Source: HGM04593 sp045636125 (GTDB lineage Bacteria; Bacteroidota; Bacteroidia; Bacteroidales; Bacteroidaceae). Taken from it: a DNA stretch of 64,000 bases. Position numbers and translations under genes: made by a program. How positions within the stretch are numbered: the first letter of the stretch is position 1; each line of letters starts with the position of its first letter. Below, in pieces: positions 18,186-27,300 of the stretch. The notes under the pieces are model-generated. The model saw only the letters and a list, made by a program, of their open reading frames with translations. It ran no database searches and was not told the origin of the DNA. The stretch lies in assembly GCA_045636125.1 (NCBI GenBank), contig JAZTWX010000025.1:50104-114103 (forward strand). The letters run 5' to 3'.

Positions 18186-18878
18186 TTAAAATTCAAAACC
18201 CATCTTCAAAGTTATAGCGCCACAGTTCTCTGTTGTAGTCTCGTAATAATAACCATAATAATACCACTCACATTCTGCCATCTGCATTGTATATCCTACG
18301 CTAAAATTAAAGAAACCTATTTTGCAACCAATAGAAGGCGCAACATAAAGTCCCTCAATATCGCCAAACGAATAACCTACTTTCGCATCAATGTAAGGAG
18401 ATATTCCCGAATTTAAGAAATAGAAACGAGAATTTACAAAAACAGGAATTGAAAAAGACGACGCGTCGGAATAATAATTCAACCCGATACCAGCACCGAT
18501 GTAGGCATAACGACTCCATTGATAACCGTGAGATGTCGCGACCTCAAAGCGGTCAATACCAAAATCGCCCACTCCGAAATTATATCCAAAGTCGATAAAT
18601 CCTTTATAGCCTAAGTCATTACCTTTATTAAAGGAGAAAGGAGAACCATTGTTCGCCATCGAAGCCTCTTTTGTAATTTTCTCCACATCAGAAATGTTAT
18701 AAGCAAAAATACTGCCGTCACCGGTCTTAATTTTTAGAGAAACTCCCGGCAATTGCTCAACAATTACACCGCGAATAACACTACCGTTTTTCAGATAAAC
18801 CACTTCCTGCATACTCTGAGCCTGCATCATAACAAAAGGAGTAACCAAGAGCAGCAACACTAAAAAAAATTTTTTCAT
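18186..18878 (-). CDS. Small outer-membrane beta-barrel protein with N-terminal SH3-like segment
   Basis: The 230-aa protein has a Sec signal (cleavage near MQAQS) and then a compact motif QEVVYLKNGSVIRGVIVEQ followed by VSLKIKTGDGSIFAY. This resembles the short N-terminal module common on Bacteroidota surface proteins that respond to an RG-V-E-P-type pattern. The remaining 150 residues alternate aromatic and polar residues and Gly turns, ending LKMGFEF with the terminal Phe expected of an outer-membrane barrel. The function is unknown. Base composition is more AT-rich than neighbouring housekeeping genes. No clear -7 element is seen close upstream; the structured RNA at 18926-19141 lies directly before it on the same strand and might control it by read-through. 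Confidence 0.75.
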   Translation of the reverse strand: MKKFFLVLLLLVTPFVMMQAQSMQEVVYLKNGSVIRGVIVEQLPGVSLKIKTGDGSIFAYNISDVEKITKEASMANNGSPFSFNKGNDLGYKGFIDFGYNFGVGDFGIDRFEVATSHGYQWSRYAYIGAGIGLNYYSDASSFSIPVFVNSRFYFLNSGISPYIDAKVGYSFGDIEGLYVAPSIGCKIGFFNFSVGYTMQMAECEWYYYGYYYETTTENCGAITLKMGFEF

Positions 18879-18925
18879 AATAAAAAGATTTATAGTGGCT
18901 CACAAATCCCCGATGAGACCATAAA

Positions 18926-19141
18926 CAAAAAAAATAGGCGTGGGATCTTTAACCTATTATCTCATTACGGCTCTGGACTGCCTCGACTACATAATAAGCT
19001 AAGCCCACACCCGATGATATAACAAGCCTTATAGAAGATAAGGTAGGTATATACCACAGATGTGGACGTTTTGTGCTCATTATCCATAGTCGAAAGAATT
19101 GTCCAGATTCTAATGAGGGATAATATTGCTAAACGCCCTAA
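18926..19141 (-). ncRNA. Candidate structured non-coding RNA or 5' leader with intrinsic terminator
   Basis: On the minus strand this stretch has no coding frame but an ordered set of helices. A 5' stem pairs 19131-19138 with 19064-19071, then 19118-19124 with 19079-19085 (perfect 7 bp). A small hairpin pairs 19027-19032 with 19038-19043. A long 3' hairpin pairs 19004-19011 with 18937-18944 (8 bp) and 18991-19002 with 18949-18960 (12 bp with two GU pairs); eight or nine U follow (18926-18934). A TACATTTT -7-like element lies just upstream at about 19150. It falls between the secG terminator and the barrel gene. I could not match it to 6S RNA, tmRNA, RNase P RNA or any riboswitch I know, so it is either an independent small RNA or an attenuator leader. 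Confidence 0.55.
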
Positions 19142-19330
19142 AATAAAATGTACATTCCTGGCATCTTGCCAAGAACTGTGACAAAATTAATCAATTATAC
19201 TAAAAATACATATAAAACGGTAAAATAAAAAAACGCATCCTTATAAAAGAATACCAAATACAATGATGGGAGAAACTCATCCTCCTCAAAATTAACACCT
19301 CAACCCAAAATACTATTTATAGAGGCACAA

Positions 19331-19367
19331 AAAAAAGCAACCACTGTGCTATTGTGGTTGCTTTTTT
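19331..19367 (-). terminator. Terminator of the lptE-TPR-secG operon
   Basis: A 14-bp perfect stem AAAAAAGCAACCAC and its complement, with a 9-base loop, lies directly downstream of secG. T runs flank it on both strands. The sequence from 19142 to 19330 is AT-rich and shows no gene. Confidence 0.85.
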
Positions 19368-19384
19368 ATCTTTTCCGTAATATA

Positions 19385-19738
19385 TTACTCGGCAGCAGGA
19401 GCCTCAACTGTAACATCTGCGGGAACCTCCTCGGTAAAGTCGGGAGCTGTAGCAGGGTTAGTTACAATATTCTCAACCGCATTCTGCTGTATGAGGCTGC
19501 CCTCTGAAATTGTTGCGTGGGGCAAAGACCAAGCAGCGAGAATACTCATAACAACCATAAAGCCGGCAAGGCTCCAGGTTGCCTTCTCAAGGAAGTCGGT
19601 AGTTTTTCTTACACCCATAATCTGGTTCGACGATGCGAAGCCCGAAGCAAGGCCACCGCCCTTTGAATTCTGAACCAATACTATGAGACACATAAGCACT
19701 GCAGCTATTACGATGAGTAAAACGCAAACTAAATACAT
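19385..19738 (-). CDS. secG: Preprotein translocase subunit SecG
   Basis: SecG is the small accessory subunit of the SecYEG channel. The 117-aa product has two hydrophobic helices (about residues 3-24 and 53-75) separated by the family signature LVQNSKGGGLASGFASSNQIMGVRKT, of which VQNSKGGGLA and the Asn-Gln pair are diagnostic. After the second helix comes a Bacteroidota-type acidic Ala/Glu/Val-rich tail of about 40 residues not present in E. coli SecG. It is last in the leftward run SLC13 - activator - lptE - TPR - secG, 1 base after the TPR-like gene, and ends in a strong terminator. Confidence 0.95.
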   Translation of the reverse strand: MYLVCVLLIVIAAVLMCLIVLVQNSKGGGLASGFASSNQIMGVRKTTDFLEKATWSLAGFMVVMSILAAWSLPHATISEGSLIQQNAVENIVTNPATAPDFTEEVPADVTVEAPAAE

Positions 19739-19739
19739 A

Positions 19740-20459
19740 TTATTTTCTTTTTGTATGTTTAATTATTTTTTCTAAAAATCTAATTTGGTCTGCAAAGTAA
19801 CGATTTTTATTCGGATATTCCAAACATAACCGTTTAATAATTTCCAAAGCCTTCTCATATTTCCCCTGCTTAATGTAAATATTTGCAAGCGTTTCGGTGA
19901 AGAACGACGTTTCGGGCAAACCGGGTTCGGGTTCTTCGGCAGGAACGGGCGTGGGGGCCGGCTGCTCGCTCTCGGCTTTAAGGTCGAAGGTAATTTTCTC
20001 CTTTCCACCGGCCAGGAAGTCGTCAATAAGGCTCTGACCGCGCAACTGCGGGACATCGTCGCTGGCGGCCGGCTGCGCTGTGAGATAGGCCGACACATAA
20101 TCGACAGCCGCTGCACCCTCGGCCTCGAGTGAAAGAGTCTCTTGCGGCAGGGTCTCGAGGAAGGCGTCTATGAGCGCCATTGTGCGGTCGAGAGGGACAT
20201 TTTCGGGCACGGCAACCTCTTCGGTATCTGTGCCGTAACCCTCCATAAGCTCAAACAGCGGCCAACGGTTTTTAAGGTAAAGTGCCGCGCGACGCATCTC
20301 CTTGCCCAGCTCCACATCGTGCAGGAGGTAGAGATTTTTGAGCATAAGAAGGCGGGCAACGTCGAATGTGGGGTATTTTGCCACAATAAGACGCAGCTCA
20401 TAGAGCGTGTCGCGATTGAGCCGTTCGGGATGGGCTATATAGTGGGTAAGAGCCTCCAT
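19740..20459 (-). CDS. TPR-like protein of the lptE-secG operon
   Basis: The 239-aa cytoplasmic protein has no signal peptide. The N-terminal half is helical with a Tyr/Leu-rich pattern (LNRDTLYELRLIVAKYPTFDVARLLMLKNLYLL). A Pro/Glu-rich linker follows at about residues 155-180, and then one recognisable tetratricopeptide unit (ETLANIYIKQGKYEKALEIIKRL) and a basic end. The arrangement suggests a scaffold or adaptor. It is placed 3 bases after lptE and 1 base before secG, a neighbourhood I recall as conserved in Bacteroidales, but I know of no demonstrated function. A role in envelope biogenesis is only suggested by its neighbours. Confidence 0.75.
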   Translation of the reverse strand: MEALTHYIAHPERLNRDTLYELRLIVAKYPTFDVARLLMLKNLYLLHDVELGKEMRRAALYLKNRWPLFELMEGYGTDTEEVAVPENVPLDRTMALIDAFLETLPQETLSLEAEGAAAVDYVSAYLTAQPAASDDVPQLRGQSLIDDFLAGGKEKITFDLKAESEQPAPTPVPAEEPEPGLPETSFFTETLANIYIKQGKYEKALEIIKRLCLEYPNKNRYFADQIRFLEKIIKHTKRK

Positions 20460-20462
20460 CTG

Positions 20463-20981
20463 TTACCAATTGGCTACCGCCGCGTTGAATATCGCATCCA
20501 CTATTTCGGCAATCATCTGTGTTACAAGTTCCTCCTGAACGCTGTCGAGCGACTGCGAAGAGTCGAAATCGCGCACAGCCGAGAACTTGCGCTCGAAATC
20601 CTCGTCGTGGTTCTTGTTGTTGGTAAAGCGCACGTTCACCACCATTTTCAGCTGCACCATTGCCGAATATCCGTCCGAAGAGATTGATTTGTTTATCTGG
20701 TCATAAGAGACAATCTCTCCCGCCAGCTGAAGATCGCCGCCACGGGGTACCTGTGTGAGCTTTGTCTGCTGTATGAACACGTCGTTCAGCTTTTCGTTGA
20801 ACATTGTGGCCATGGGGCCCCACTGATAGGCCGCACGGTTCTGGAAGGTCTCCAGCGAGATTGTCTTCACAATGGTGTAATCGATTGATGCTCCTGTGAA
20901 TTTATAGCTCACCTGGCAACCGGCAAGGATTATGCACAGCAATGCGCAGAGAAAGCCTGCTTTTTTGTTATTCAATACCAT
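20463..20981 (-). CDS. lptE: LPS-assembly lipoprotein LptE-like
   Basis: LptE plugs the LptD barrel and helps insert lipopolysaccharide into the outer leaflet. The 172-aa product has a lipoprotein signal with lipobox LAGC (Cys 22) and then the Bacteroidota LptE pattern VSYKFTGASIDYTIVKTISLETFQNRA, GPMATMFNEKLNDVF, and the beta-rich remainder ending VDAIFNAAVANW. Its start lies 14 bases inside the end of the sigma-54 activator gene, indicating translational coupling. The partner barrel LptD is encoded at 55.7-58.4 kb on the same strand. Assignment rests on recognition of the family pattern and of the conserved neighbourhood. Confidence 0.82.
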   Translation of the reverse strand: MVLNNKKAGFLCALLCIILAGCQVSYKFTGASIDYTIVKTISLETFQNRAAYQWGPMATMFNEKLNDVFIQQTKLTQVPRGGDLQLAGEIVSYDQINKSISSDGYSAMVQLKMVVNVRFTNNKNHDEDFERKFSAVRDFDSSQSLDSVQEELVTQMIAEIVDAIFNAAVANW

Positions 20982-22194
20982 ACTCTTTTATTTTGCGATA
21001 AAGTGTTCTTTCCGAAATATTAAGCTCCTTTGCAGCGTCGCGTCGACGGCCGCCGTTGCGCGAGAGTGCCTGCTTTATGGCTTTTTTCTCCATATCTTCG
21101 AGCGAGAGAGTCTCTTCGACATACTCCTCCACGACGGGCTGCACGGGCTCGGCCGGCTGCAGGCTTATGGTGGGTTGCGGCAGCGCGTGCTTCACAACAG
21201 GCATAAGTTCTTCGGCTTCGGTGTATATCTGGACATCGTCGGCTGTGTGGGGGCGCGACGAACGCAGCCCCTCAACCTGCTTCTTGAGTTCTGTAATGTC
21301 GCGGCGCATATCAAAAAGCACGCTGTAGAGGATTTCTCGTTCGCTCTCAAAGGTCTTTCCGCCACCGGTGCTGCTGCCCGACAGTGCAGGCAGCGTGCTT
21401 TGTTTGCGCTCGGGCAGATAGTGCATCATCACCTCACCGGTGAGTTTGCGGTCGAGTTCAAGGATAGATACCTGCTCGGCAACATTCTTCAGCTGACGGA
21501 TGTTGCCCGGCCACGAATAGGCAAGCAGGGCACGTTTTGCATTCTCGTCGAGCTCTATTCGGGGGATGTTGTACTTTGCAGCAAAATCCATTGTGAATTT
21601 CTTGAAGAGCAGGAGTACATCCTCGCCACGCTTGCGCAAAGGTGGCACCTTAATGGGCACGGTGCTCAAGCGATAGTAGAGGTCCTCGCGGAAACGGCCG
21701 TTGCTTATGGCTTCGGGCAGGTCGACGTTCGTGGCACACACAATGCGCACGTTGGTCTTTTCGACCTTTGACGAACCCACGCGCAGGAATTCTCCATTTT
21801 CGAGCACACGCAAAAGGCGCGCCTGAGTGGAGAGAGGGAGCTCGCCCACCTCGTCGAGGAAGATAGTTCCCCCGTCGGCCTCGCTGAAATAACCCTTACG
21901 CTCGCTCACAGCGTCGGTAAAGGCACCCTTCACGTGACCGAAGAGCTCTGAATCTATTGTACCCTCGGGGATTGCGCCACAGTTCACCGCAAAATACTTT
22001 CCGTGCTTGCGCACGCTGTTGGTGTGTATTATCTGCGGGAAATACTCCTTACCCACTCCACTCTCGCCCGTAATGAGCACGGTGAGGTCGGTTTGAGCAA
22101 CCTGCACGGCGGTGTCTATTGCACGCAACAACTCGGCATCGTTTCCAATGATGCCGAACTGCTGTTTCACCCTTTGAATTTCGTTTATGTTCAT
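20968..22194 (-). CDS. Sigma-54-dependent transcriptional activator (AAA+ and Fis domains, no receiver domain)
   Basis: Such activators use ATP hydrolysis to open promoters held by RpoN RNA polymerase. The 408-aa protein starts almost directly with the AAA+ module: Walker A GESGVGKE (43-50), the sigma-54 contact loop GAFTDA (90-95), Walker B GGTIFLDEVGELP (108-120), and FREDLYYRLS with the arginine finger. A Gln/Ser/Pro-rich linker with a short coiled coil follows, then a Fis-type helix-turn-helix (about 365-408, ending ERTLYRKIKEYGIE). There is no N-terminal receiver or GAF domain, so its control must be by level or by a partner. The contact loop has Asp where GAFTGA has Gly. The dnaK promoter at 6843 is a candidate target. 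Confidence 0.93.
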   Translation of the reverse strand: MNINEIQRVKQQFGIIGNDAELLRAIDTAVQVAQTDLTVLITGESGVGKEYFPQIIHTNSVRKHGKYFAVNCGAIPEGTIDSELFGHVKGAFTDAVSERKGYFSEADGGTIFLDEVGELPLSTQARLLRVLENGEFLRVGSSKVEKTNVRIVCATNVDLPEAISNGRFREDLYYRLSTVPIKVPPLRKRGEDVLLLFKKFTMDFAAKYNIPRIELDENAKRALLAYSWPGNIRQLKNVAEQVSILELDRKLTGEVMMHYLPERKQSTLPALSGSSTGGGKTFESEREILYSVLFDMRRDITELKKQVEGLRSSRPHTADDVQIYTEAEELMPVVKHALPQPTISLQPAEPVQPVVEEYVEETLSLEDMEKKAIKQALSRNGGRRRDAAKELNISERTLYRKIKEYGIE

Positions 22195-22211
22195 AGTTTC
22201 TTTTCAGTAGT

Positions 22212-24074
22212 TTAGAACGGGAAGAGGAACGGCAGGACAAGTATCATCACAATTCCCAGAATTATCTGCAACGGCAAGCCCACTTTTATATAGTCCATAA
22301 AAGTATACTGCCCCGCAGGCATAACAAGCGCGTTGGGCGGGGTTGAGAAGGGCGAAGCGAAACAGAGGCTGGCACCCAGAGTAACCGCAAAGAGGAAGGG
22401 CACGGGGCTTACGCCTATCTGCAGGGCACTGCTCATTGCAATGGGAGCAAGGAGCACCGCTGTAGCAGTGTTGCTTATAAACATTGTCATGAGCGAGGTT
22501 GTGAAATAAATTCCCGCCATAAGAGCAAGGGGGCCATATTCGCCCAAGCCGCTTACAAGAGAGTTTGAAATCCACGCCGAAACACCGGTCTTCTGCAATG
22601 CAGTGGACATTGGCATCATTGCGGCTATGAGCACAATACTTTCCCAGTTGATGGTTTTATATGCAGCCTCCACATTGCGGAAACAGCCTGTGAGCACCAT
22701 AAGAAGGCCGGCTATCATCACCGCGGTAACGGGAGCAATGGGAATAAAGTCGAACACCATTACAGCAATCATTGCAAGCATGATGAGCGCCGCAAGGGGA
22801 GCCTTGTAGTCGAGCGTAACCTTTGCAGCCTCTTCGAGAGGGCGACCGAGCACAATCCACTCACCGGCCTCCTTTTCGAGGTTGGCTATATTGTCCCAAG
22901 CACCCTGCACAAGCAACACATCGCCGCTGTGTATGGTCTCGTCGGCAATACCCTGGAGAATGTATTTCTTCTTGCGGCATATTCCAAGCACGCTCACGTT
23001 GTATTTGCTGCGGAAGCCCACCTCGCGTATAGTCTTGTTCACCACTGTCGACGAGGTCATAATCACAATTTCGGCAACGCCTATGTTGTAGAAGTCGAGC
23101 GACTTGTTCTTGCTCTTGCCTTTCGAGTCGTCGGTGTCGGGCAGAATGGGAGTCTTGTATTTCTCCGAGAACACTTTTACAATCTCCTCGTTACCCGACA
23201 CGTATAGAATATCATCGACACGCAGCACGGTGTCGGAATCGACCGCCTGCTGCACAACACTCTTGAGGATGCGATGCTGGCCGCGCTCAATGTGGCGGAG
23301 TTCAATGATGTTGAGACCATACTTTTTGCGTATATCGAGCTCGCCAATCATTTTACCCGCAACAAGCGACGAAGCTGTCACCTGCAGACGGTGAAGGTTG
23401 CTCGAAATTCCATACTCGGCAACAAGAGTCTTCAGCGACTTTCCGCTGCTGGCGCTTGTGGCGCTCAACGCACCGGGCTTCGAAAGGAATTTCTTGCTCA
23501 ACGGCAGGAGCAGCAATGTTCCCACCACTGCGCATATTATACCCACAGGCAGGAAGGTGAAGAAGCCAAGACCGGGGAAACCGTTAGATATAAGTTCGTT
23601 GTTTATCACAAGGTTCGGAGGAGTACCGATGAGTGTCATCATACCGCTCATGCTGCTGGCAAAAGCAAGCGGCATAAGCAGGCGACTGGGGTTCATCTTC
23701 ACGCTCATTGCCATACTCACCACAATGGGAATCATAATGGCAACGGTTCCTGTGTTGCTCACAAAAGCACCCATAAGCGAGGTTACAGCCATCACAAGAA
23801 CAAAAAGCTTCATTTCGCTGTTGCCCGCAAACCTCATAAGGCGCGAACTTATCATTTTGGCAAGACCTGTCTGGAAAATTGCTCCTCCAACCACAAAAAG
23901 ACCCACCATCATAATTATCACCGTGCTCGAAAAGCCCGACAGAGCCTCTTCGGGTGTGAGGATTCCAGCAACCACCAATGTCACAAGAGAACAGAGTGCA
24001 ACAATGTCGGAACGCACCTTTCCGGTAATGAAAAACACTACCGCCAACAACAATACTGCAATTGTTATAAACAT
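22212..24074 (-). CDS. SLC13-type permease with two TrkA-C domains
   Basis: The 620-aa inner-membrane protein has the layout of the DASS/SLC13 (CitT-like) family with an inserted regulatory region. About five N-terminal helices include the signature SNTGTVAIMIPIV and TLIGTPPNLVINNEL. Two cytoplasmic TrkA-C (RCK-C) domains follow (about residues 210-300 and 325-410). About six C-terminal helices repeat the inverted motif ISNTATAVLLAPIAMS and FASPFSTPPNALV. The paired SNT signatures mark the sodium and substrate sites of the family; the substrate (dicarboxylate, sulfate or other anion) cannot be told from sequence. A TATTTTTG element on the minus strand at 24105-24112 is a likely operon promoter. 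The activator gene follows 17 bases later. Confidence 0.9.
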   Translation of the reverse strand: MFITIAVLLLAVVFFITGKVRSDIVALCSLVTLVVAGILTPEEALSGFSSTVIIMMVGLFVVGGAIFQTGLAKMISSRLMRFAGNSEMKLFVLVMAVTSLMGAFVSNTGTVAIMIPIVVSMAMSVKMNPSRLLMPLAFASSMSGMMTLIGTPPNLVINNELISNGFPGLGFFTFLPVGIICAVVGTLLLLPLSKKFLSKPGALSATSASSGKSLKTLVAEYGISSNLHRLQVTASSLVAGKMIGELDIRKKYGLNIIELRHIERGQHRILKSVVQQAVDSDTVLRVDDILYVSGNEEIVKVFSEKYKTPILPDTDDSKGKSKNKSLDFYNIGVAEIVIMTSSTVVNKTIREVGFRSKYNVSVLGICRKKKYILQGIADETIHSGDVLLVQGAWDNIANLEKEAGEWIVLGRPLEEAAKVTLDYKAPLAALIMLAMIAVMVFDFIPIAPVTAVMIAGLLMVLTGCFRNVEAAYKTINWESIVLIAAMMPMSTALQKTGVSAWISNSLVSGLGEYGPLALMAGIYFTTSLMTMFISNTATAVLLAPIAMSSALQIGVSPVPFLFAVTLGASLCFASPFSTPPNALVMPAGQYTFMDYIKVGLPLQIILGIVMILVLPFLFPF

Positions 24075-24104
24075 AAAATTTATTGCTCTAATATATTAAC
24101 ACAT

Positions 24105-24112
24105 CAAAAATA
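24105..24112 (-). promoter_or_regulatory. Leftward -7 element for the permease-activator-lptE-secG run
   Basis: On the minus strand this reads TATTTTTG, 31 bases upstream of the permease ATG. With the rightward element at 24325 it makes 24075-24378 a divergent promoter region with no gene of its own. Confidence 0.5.
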
Positions 24113-24324
24113 CGCGCAAAAATAATAAAAACCCGCGTCATAAGCAAATTGTTTTTGTGCAGGGCAAGAAGCCGCCACTTTTTACGGACCGGGAAAATGG
24201 CAAAAAACGCCCTTTTCAACGATATTTTCGGGGAAGTAGAGTGCTTGCTGTGAAAATGTGAAAATTTTTCTTTCGGGCGCAATATTTTAACAGCCCAAAA
24301 GCGCGGAATAACGAGAAAATACAC

Positions 24325-24332
24325 TAAATTTG
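24325..24332 (+). promoter_or_regulatory. Bacteroidota -7 element upstream of tamB
   Basis: TAAATTTG matches TAnnTTTG, 47 bases before the proposed ATT start of tamB. Confidence 0.6.
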
Positions 24333-24378
24333 CATAGCAAAAAGCACACATTACCAACCGCAATAAACGGGGAACGCC

Positions 24379-27300
24379 ATTAAGTTTTTCAAATACATAT
24401 TCGTAACCCTCACGGTAGCATTTGTCGTGGTGTACACGCTCTCGCTACTCTTTCGCTTCGATGCCACACAGCACCGTGTGGCCGACTACATCACGTACTA
24501 TATGCAGAAGAGCGCACAACTGCCCATAAGCGTGGGCAGCGTGAGGGTGCAGCAACTCAACAAAATTGTGCTCAAGGAGATTCTTGTGAAGGACGAAAAG
24601 GGCGACACCGCAATAAGTATCCCCAAGATAACCGCACACATCTCGCCCACTGCATTTGTGGGTGGGGAAATAAGGGTGAACACCCTCATTGTGGGCACGC
24701 CGCTTGTTTCACTCAACCGCGAGAAACCCGGCGCACCGCTCAACATACAATTTCTGCTTGACAAGCTTGCGGGCGACAGCAGTAGCGTGGAGAGCACTCT
24801 CCCCGACATTAGAATAAGCCACATACAGCTCTACGACGGAACATTCAAATACCACGAGGGGGGCGAAACGCCCGGCTGCGGCACATTCGACCCCGCCCAC
24901 ATAAACGTGAGCGACATAAACTGCAGCCTCGCGCTCAAAAAACTCAACAGCGATACTTTGAGCCTCTACATCCGTTCAATTTCGGGCAAAGAGGCGTCGG
25001 GCCTTGCGCTCAACCGCCTGCGCGCAACCGTTGAGGCCTGCCCCGGGAAAGCAAGCATTGAAAAACTCTCTATTGAGCTGCCCGGCAGCTACGTTTCGTC
25101 AAAGAAAATTGCTCTAACCACAAAGGGAAAGGGAAAATTCTCAATCAAGGGTGAAATTGACGGCAAAAAAATTGCTGCAAGTGACTTTTCGCCACTCTTC
25201 CCCATGCTTGGCACCCCATTGCCCCTGCTTGGGTTGAACATTACGGTGAACGGCAACGAAAAAAGCACAAAGGCACAGATAAACGCCACCACCGGCGACA
25301 ACAGCATTGCCCTAAAAAGCACATTGCAGATAGAGAACCTTAAAGCGGCCGAAAAACGCAAAATAAAACTCTCGCTCACCGACTGCACAATAAAAAGCAG
25401 CGCAATAGAACATTTGCAAAAGCTTGTGGGCGACAGCACAGACAACCTGGCGATACTCAAGCGTGTGGGCGATGCAAAATTGCACCTGACGGCAAACACC
25501 GACCACAGCACCATAAAAGGCTACATTGAGCTGAACACCCCGAGCGGCACGCTCGACGGCGATTTTTTTGCCGACAAAGAGCAGAACTACCGCACCTCTC
25601 TGCGCGGTAACGGGGTAAATATCGGGCGCATTACAGGCGAGAAGGAGATAAAAAAAGCCGACATTGAAATCAACGCACATGGCGATTTCAAGGGAGAAGA
25701 GCCCGACGGAAGAGTTCTTGCAATAATCGACAAGCTCAATTACAACAACTACGAGTATGCCCCCATTGAGGTATACTGCACCCACAACGCCGCAGTAAAG
25801 ACCGCCACAATAAGAACCGTCGACGACAACGCAAGCGGCCACATACAGCTCACCCACAACAGCAAAGAGACCAAAATAAGGGCAAGCATCGACTCCGTAA
25901 AACCACAGAACCTCAATTTCAACTACTGCGAAGGCACGCTGTCGGCAATCGTAGAGGCCGACTTTGCAAAGAAAGAGGGCGAAAAGACACATTTCGACGC
26001 GCACATCTACAACCTCACCCTCACCACCCCCGACGACAAGAAGATAATCCGCTCGCTGAACATTGCCGACAACAACCTCTCGGACACAAGATATCTTATC
26101 ATAAGCTCCGATTTCCTCGACGCCAACATTGCCGGACATTTCAATTACGGGGAGCTTGCAGGCACGTTCGAGAACATATTCCACACCCACCTTTCGGCAA
26201 TTTCGGGCAGCAGGAAGCCACGGAGAACAAACAACGAGTACAGTTTCAATTTCAACATAAGGAACACCGAGGCGTTCAGCCGCATATTCAACCTCCCCGT
26301 CACTATAAACGAAAAATCGACAATAAGCGGCAGTTGCGACGACAACCGCAAGTTCTTCTACATAAACGCCGACATAAACAATGCCGACGTGAACAGCGAC
26401 AAATACCGCAACATAAAGTTCACAGGCTTTGCCGACAACGATAAAATTGTCCTCGACGCTACCCTCTACGCACCGCAAGTGGTGAAAAACACCATCCGGT
26501 ACGACACGCCTGCAAAGGATATGAAAATTGAGGCAAGGGCCGAAATACGCGACAATGCGGCAAAGAACCGGGTACACTGGACAAGAAACGCAGCACCGGT
26601 GAACAACGGAACATTCGAGTTCGACCTTGCGCTTGAGCGCGGCAAGAACAACGCCCTCTCCTTCACTGCCGACATCAAGCCCAACGAAATTGTCTACAAC
26701 AACAACCTGTGGAACATTTCACCCTGCCGCATAAGCGGTAACGGCGAGACCTTTGCTGTGAACAACCTGCACCTCAACAGCAACCGCCAATGGATAAAAA
26801 TAGACGGCAACATAGGTAAAACCGATGATGACATCCTGGGCATAAGCCTCAACGACATAAATATGGAGACAATCTTCGACATTGTCAACTTCCACTCGGT
26901 TGAGTTCGGAGGCGATGCAACAGGCGACATAACCCTGTCGAGGCTTCTCGACGGAGCACAGTTCAGCAGTTCACTCAATGTAAAGAAATTCACGTTCGAG
27001 AAAGGCCTGCTGGGTGAGCTCGACCTCAGCGCCGTGTGGGACGACGAGATGAAAGCCGTGCTCATACACGGCGATGCCAACGACGACGAGGAGAACGCAC
27101 GCACCATTGTGAGCGGCCTCATATCACCTGCCAACGACACCATTAACCTGCATATCGACGCCAACCGCACAAGCCTCGCCTTCCTCAACAACTACCTCGA
27201 CGGCATACTCACCGACATTAAAGGACACGGCACGGGCGATGTGTATGTGCTGGGCAAGTTAAGCGAGCCCAACCTCGCGGGAAAAGCCTACGCCGAGGGT

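Noticed and set aside
18926..19141. Identification of the structured RNA as 6S RNA, tmRNA or RNase P RNA
   Set aside because: No conserved sequence of these RNAs could be matched, including the tmRNA tag frame or the RNase P core segments.
25312..26577. A 421-codon minus-strand frame inside tamB
   Set aside because: It has no recognisable motif and lies within a continuous TamB coding region.
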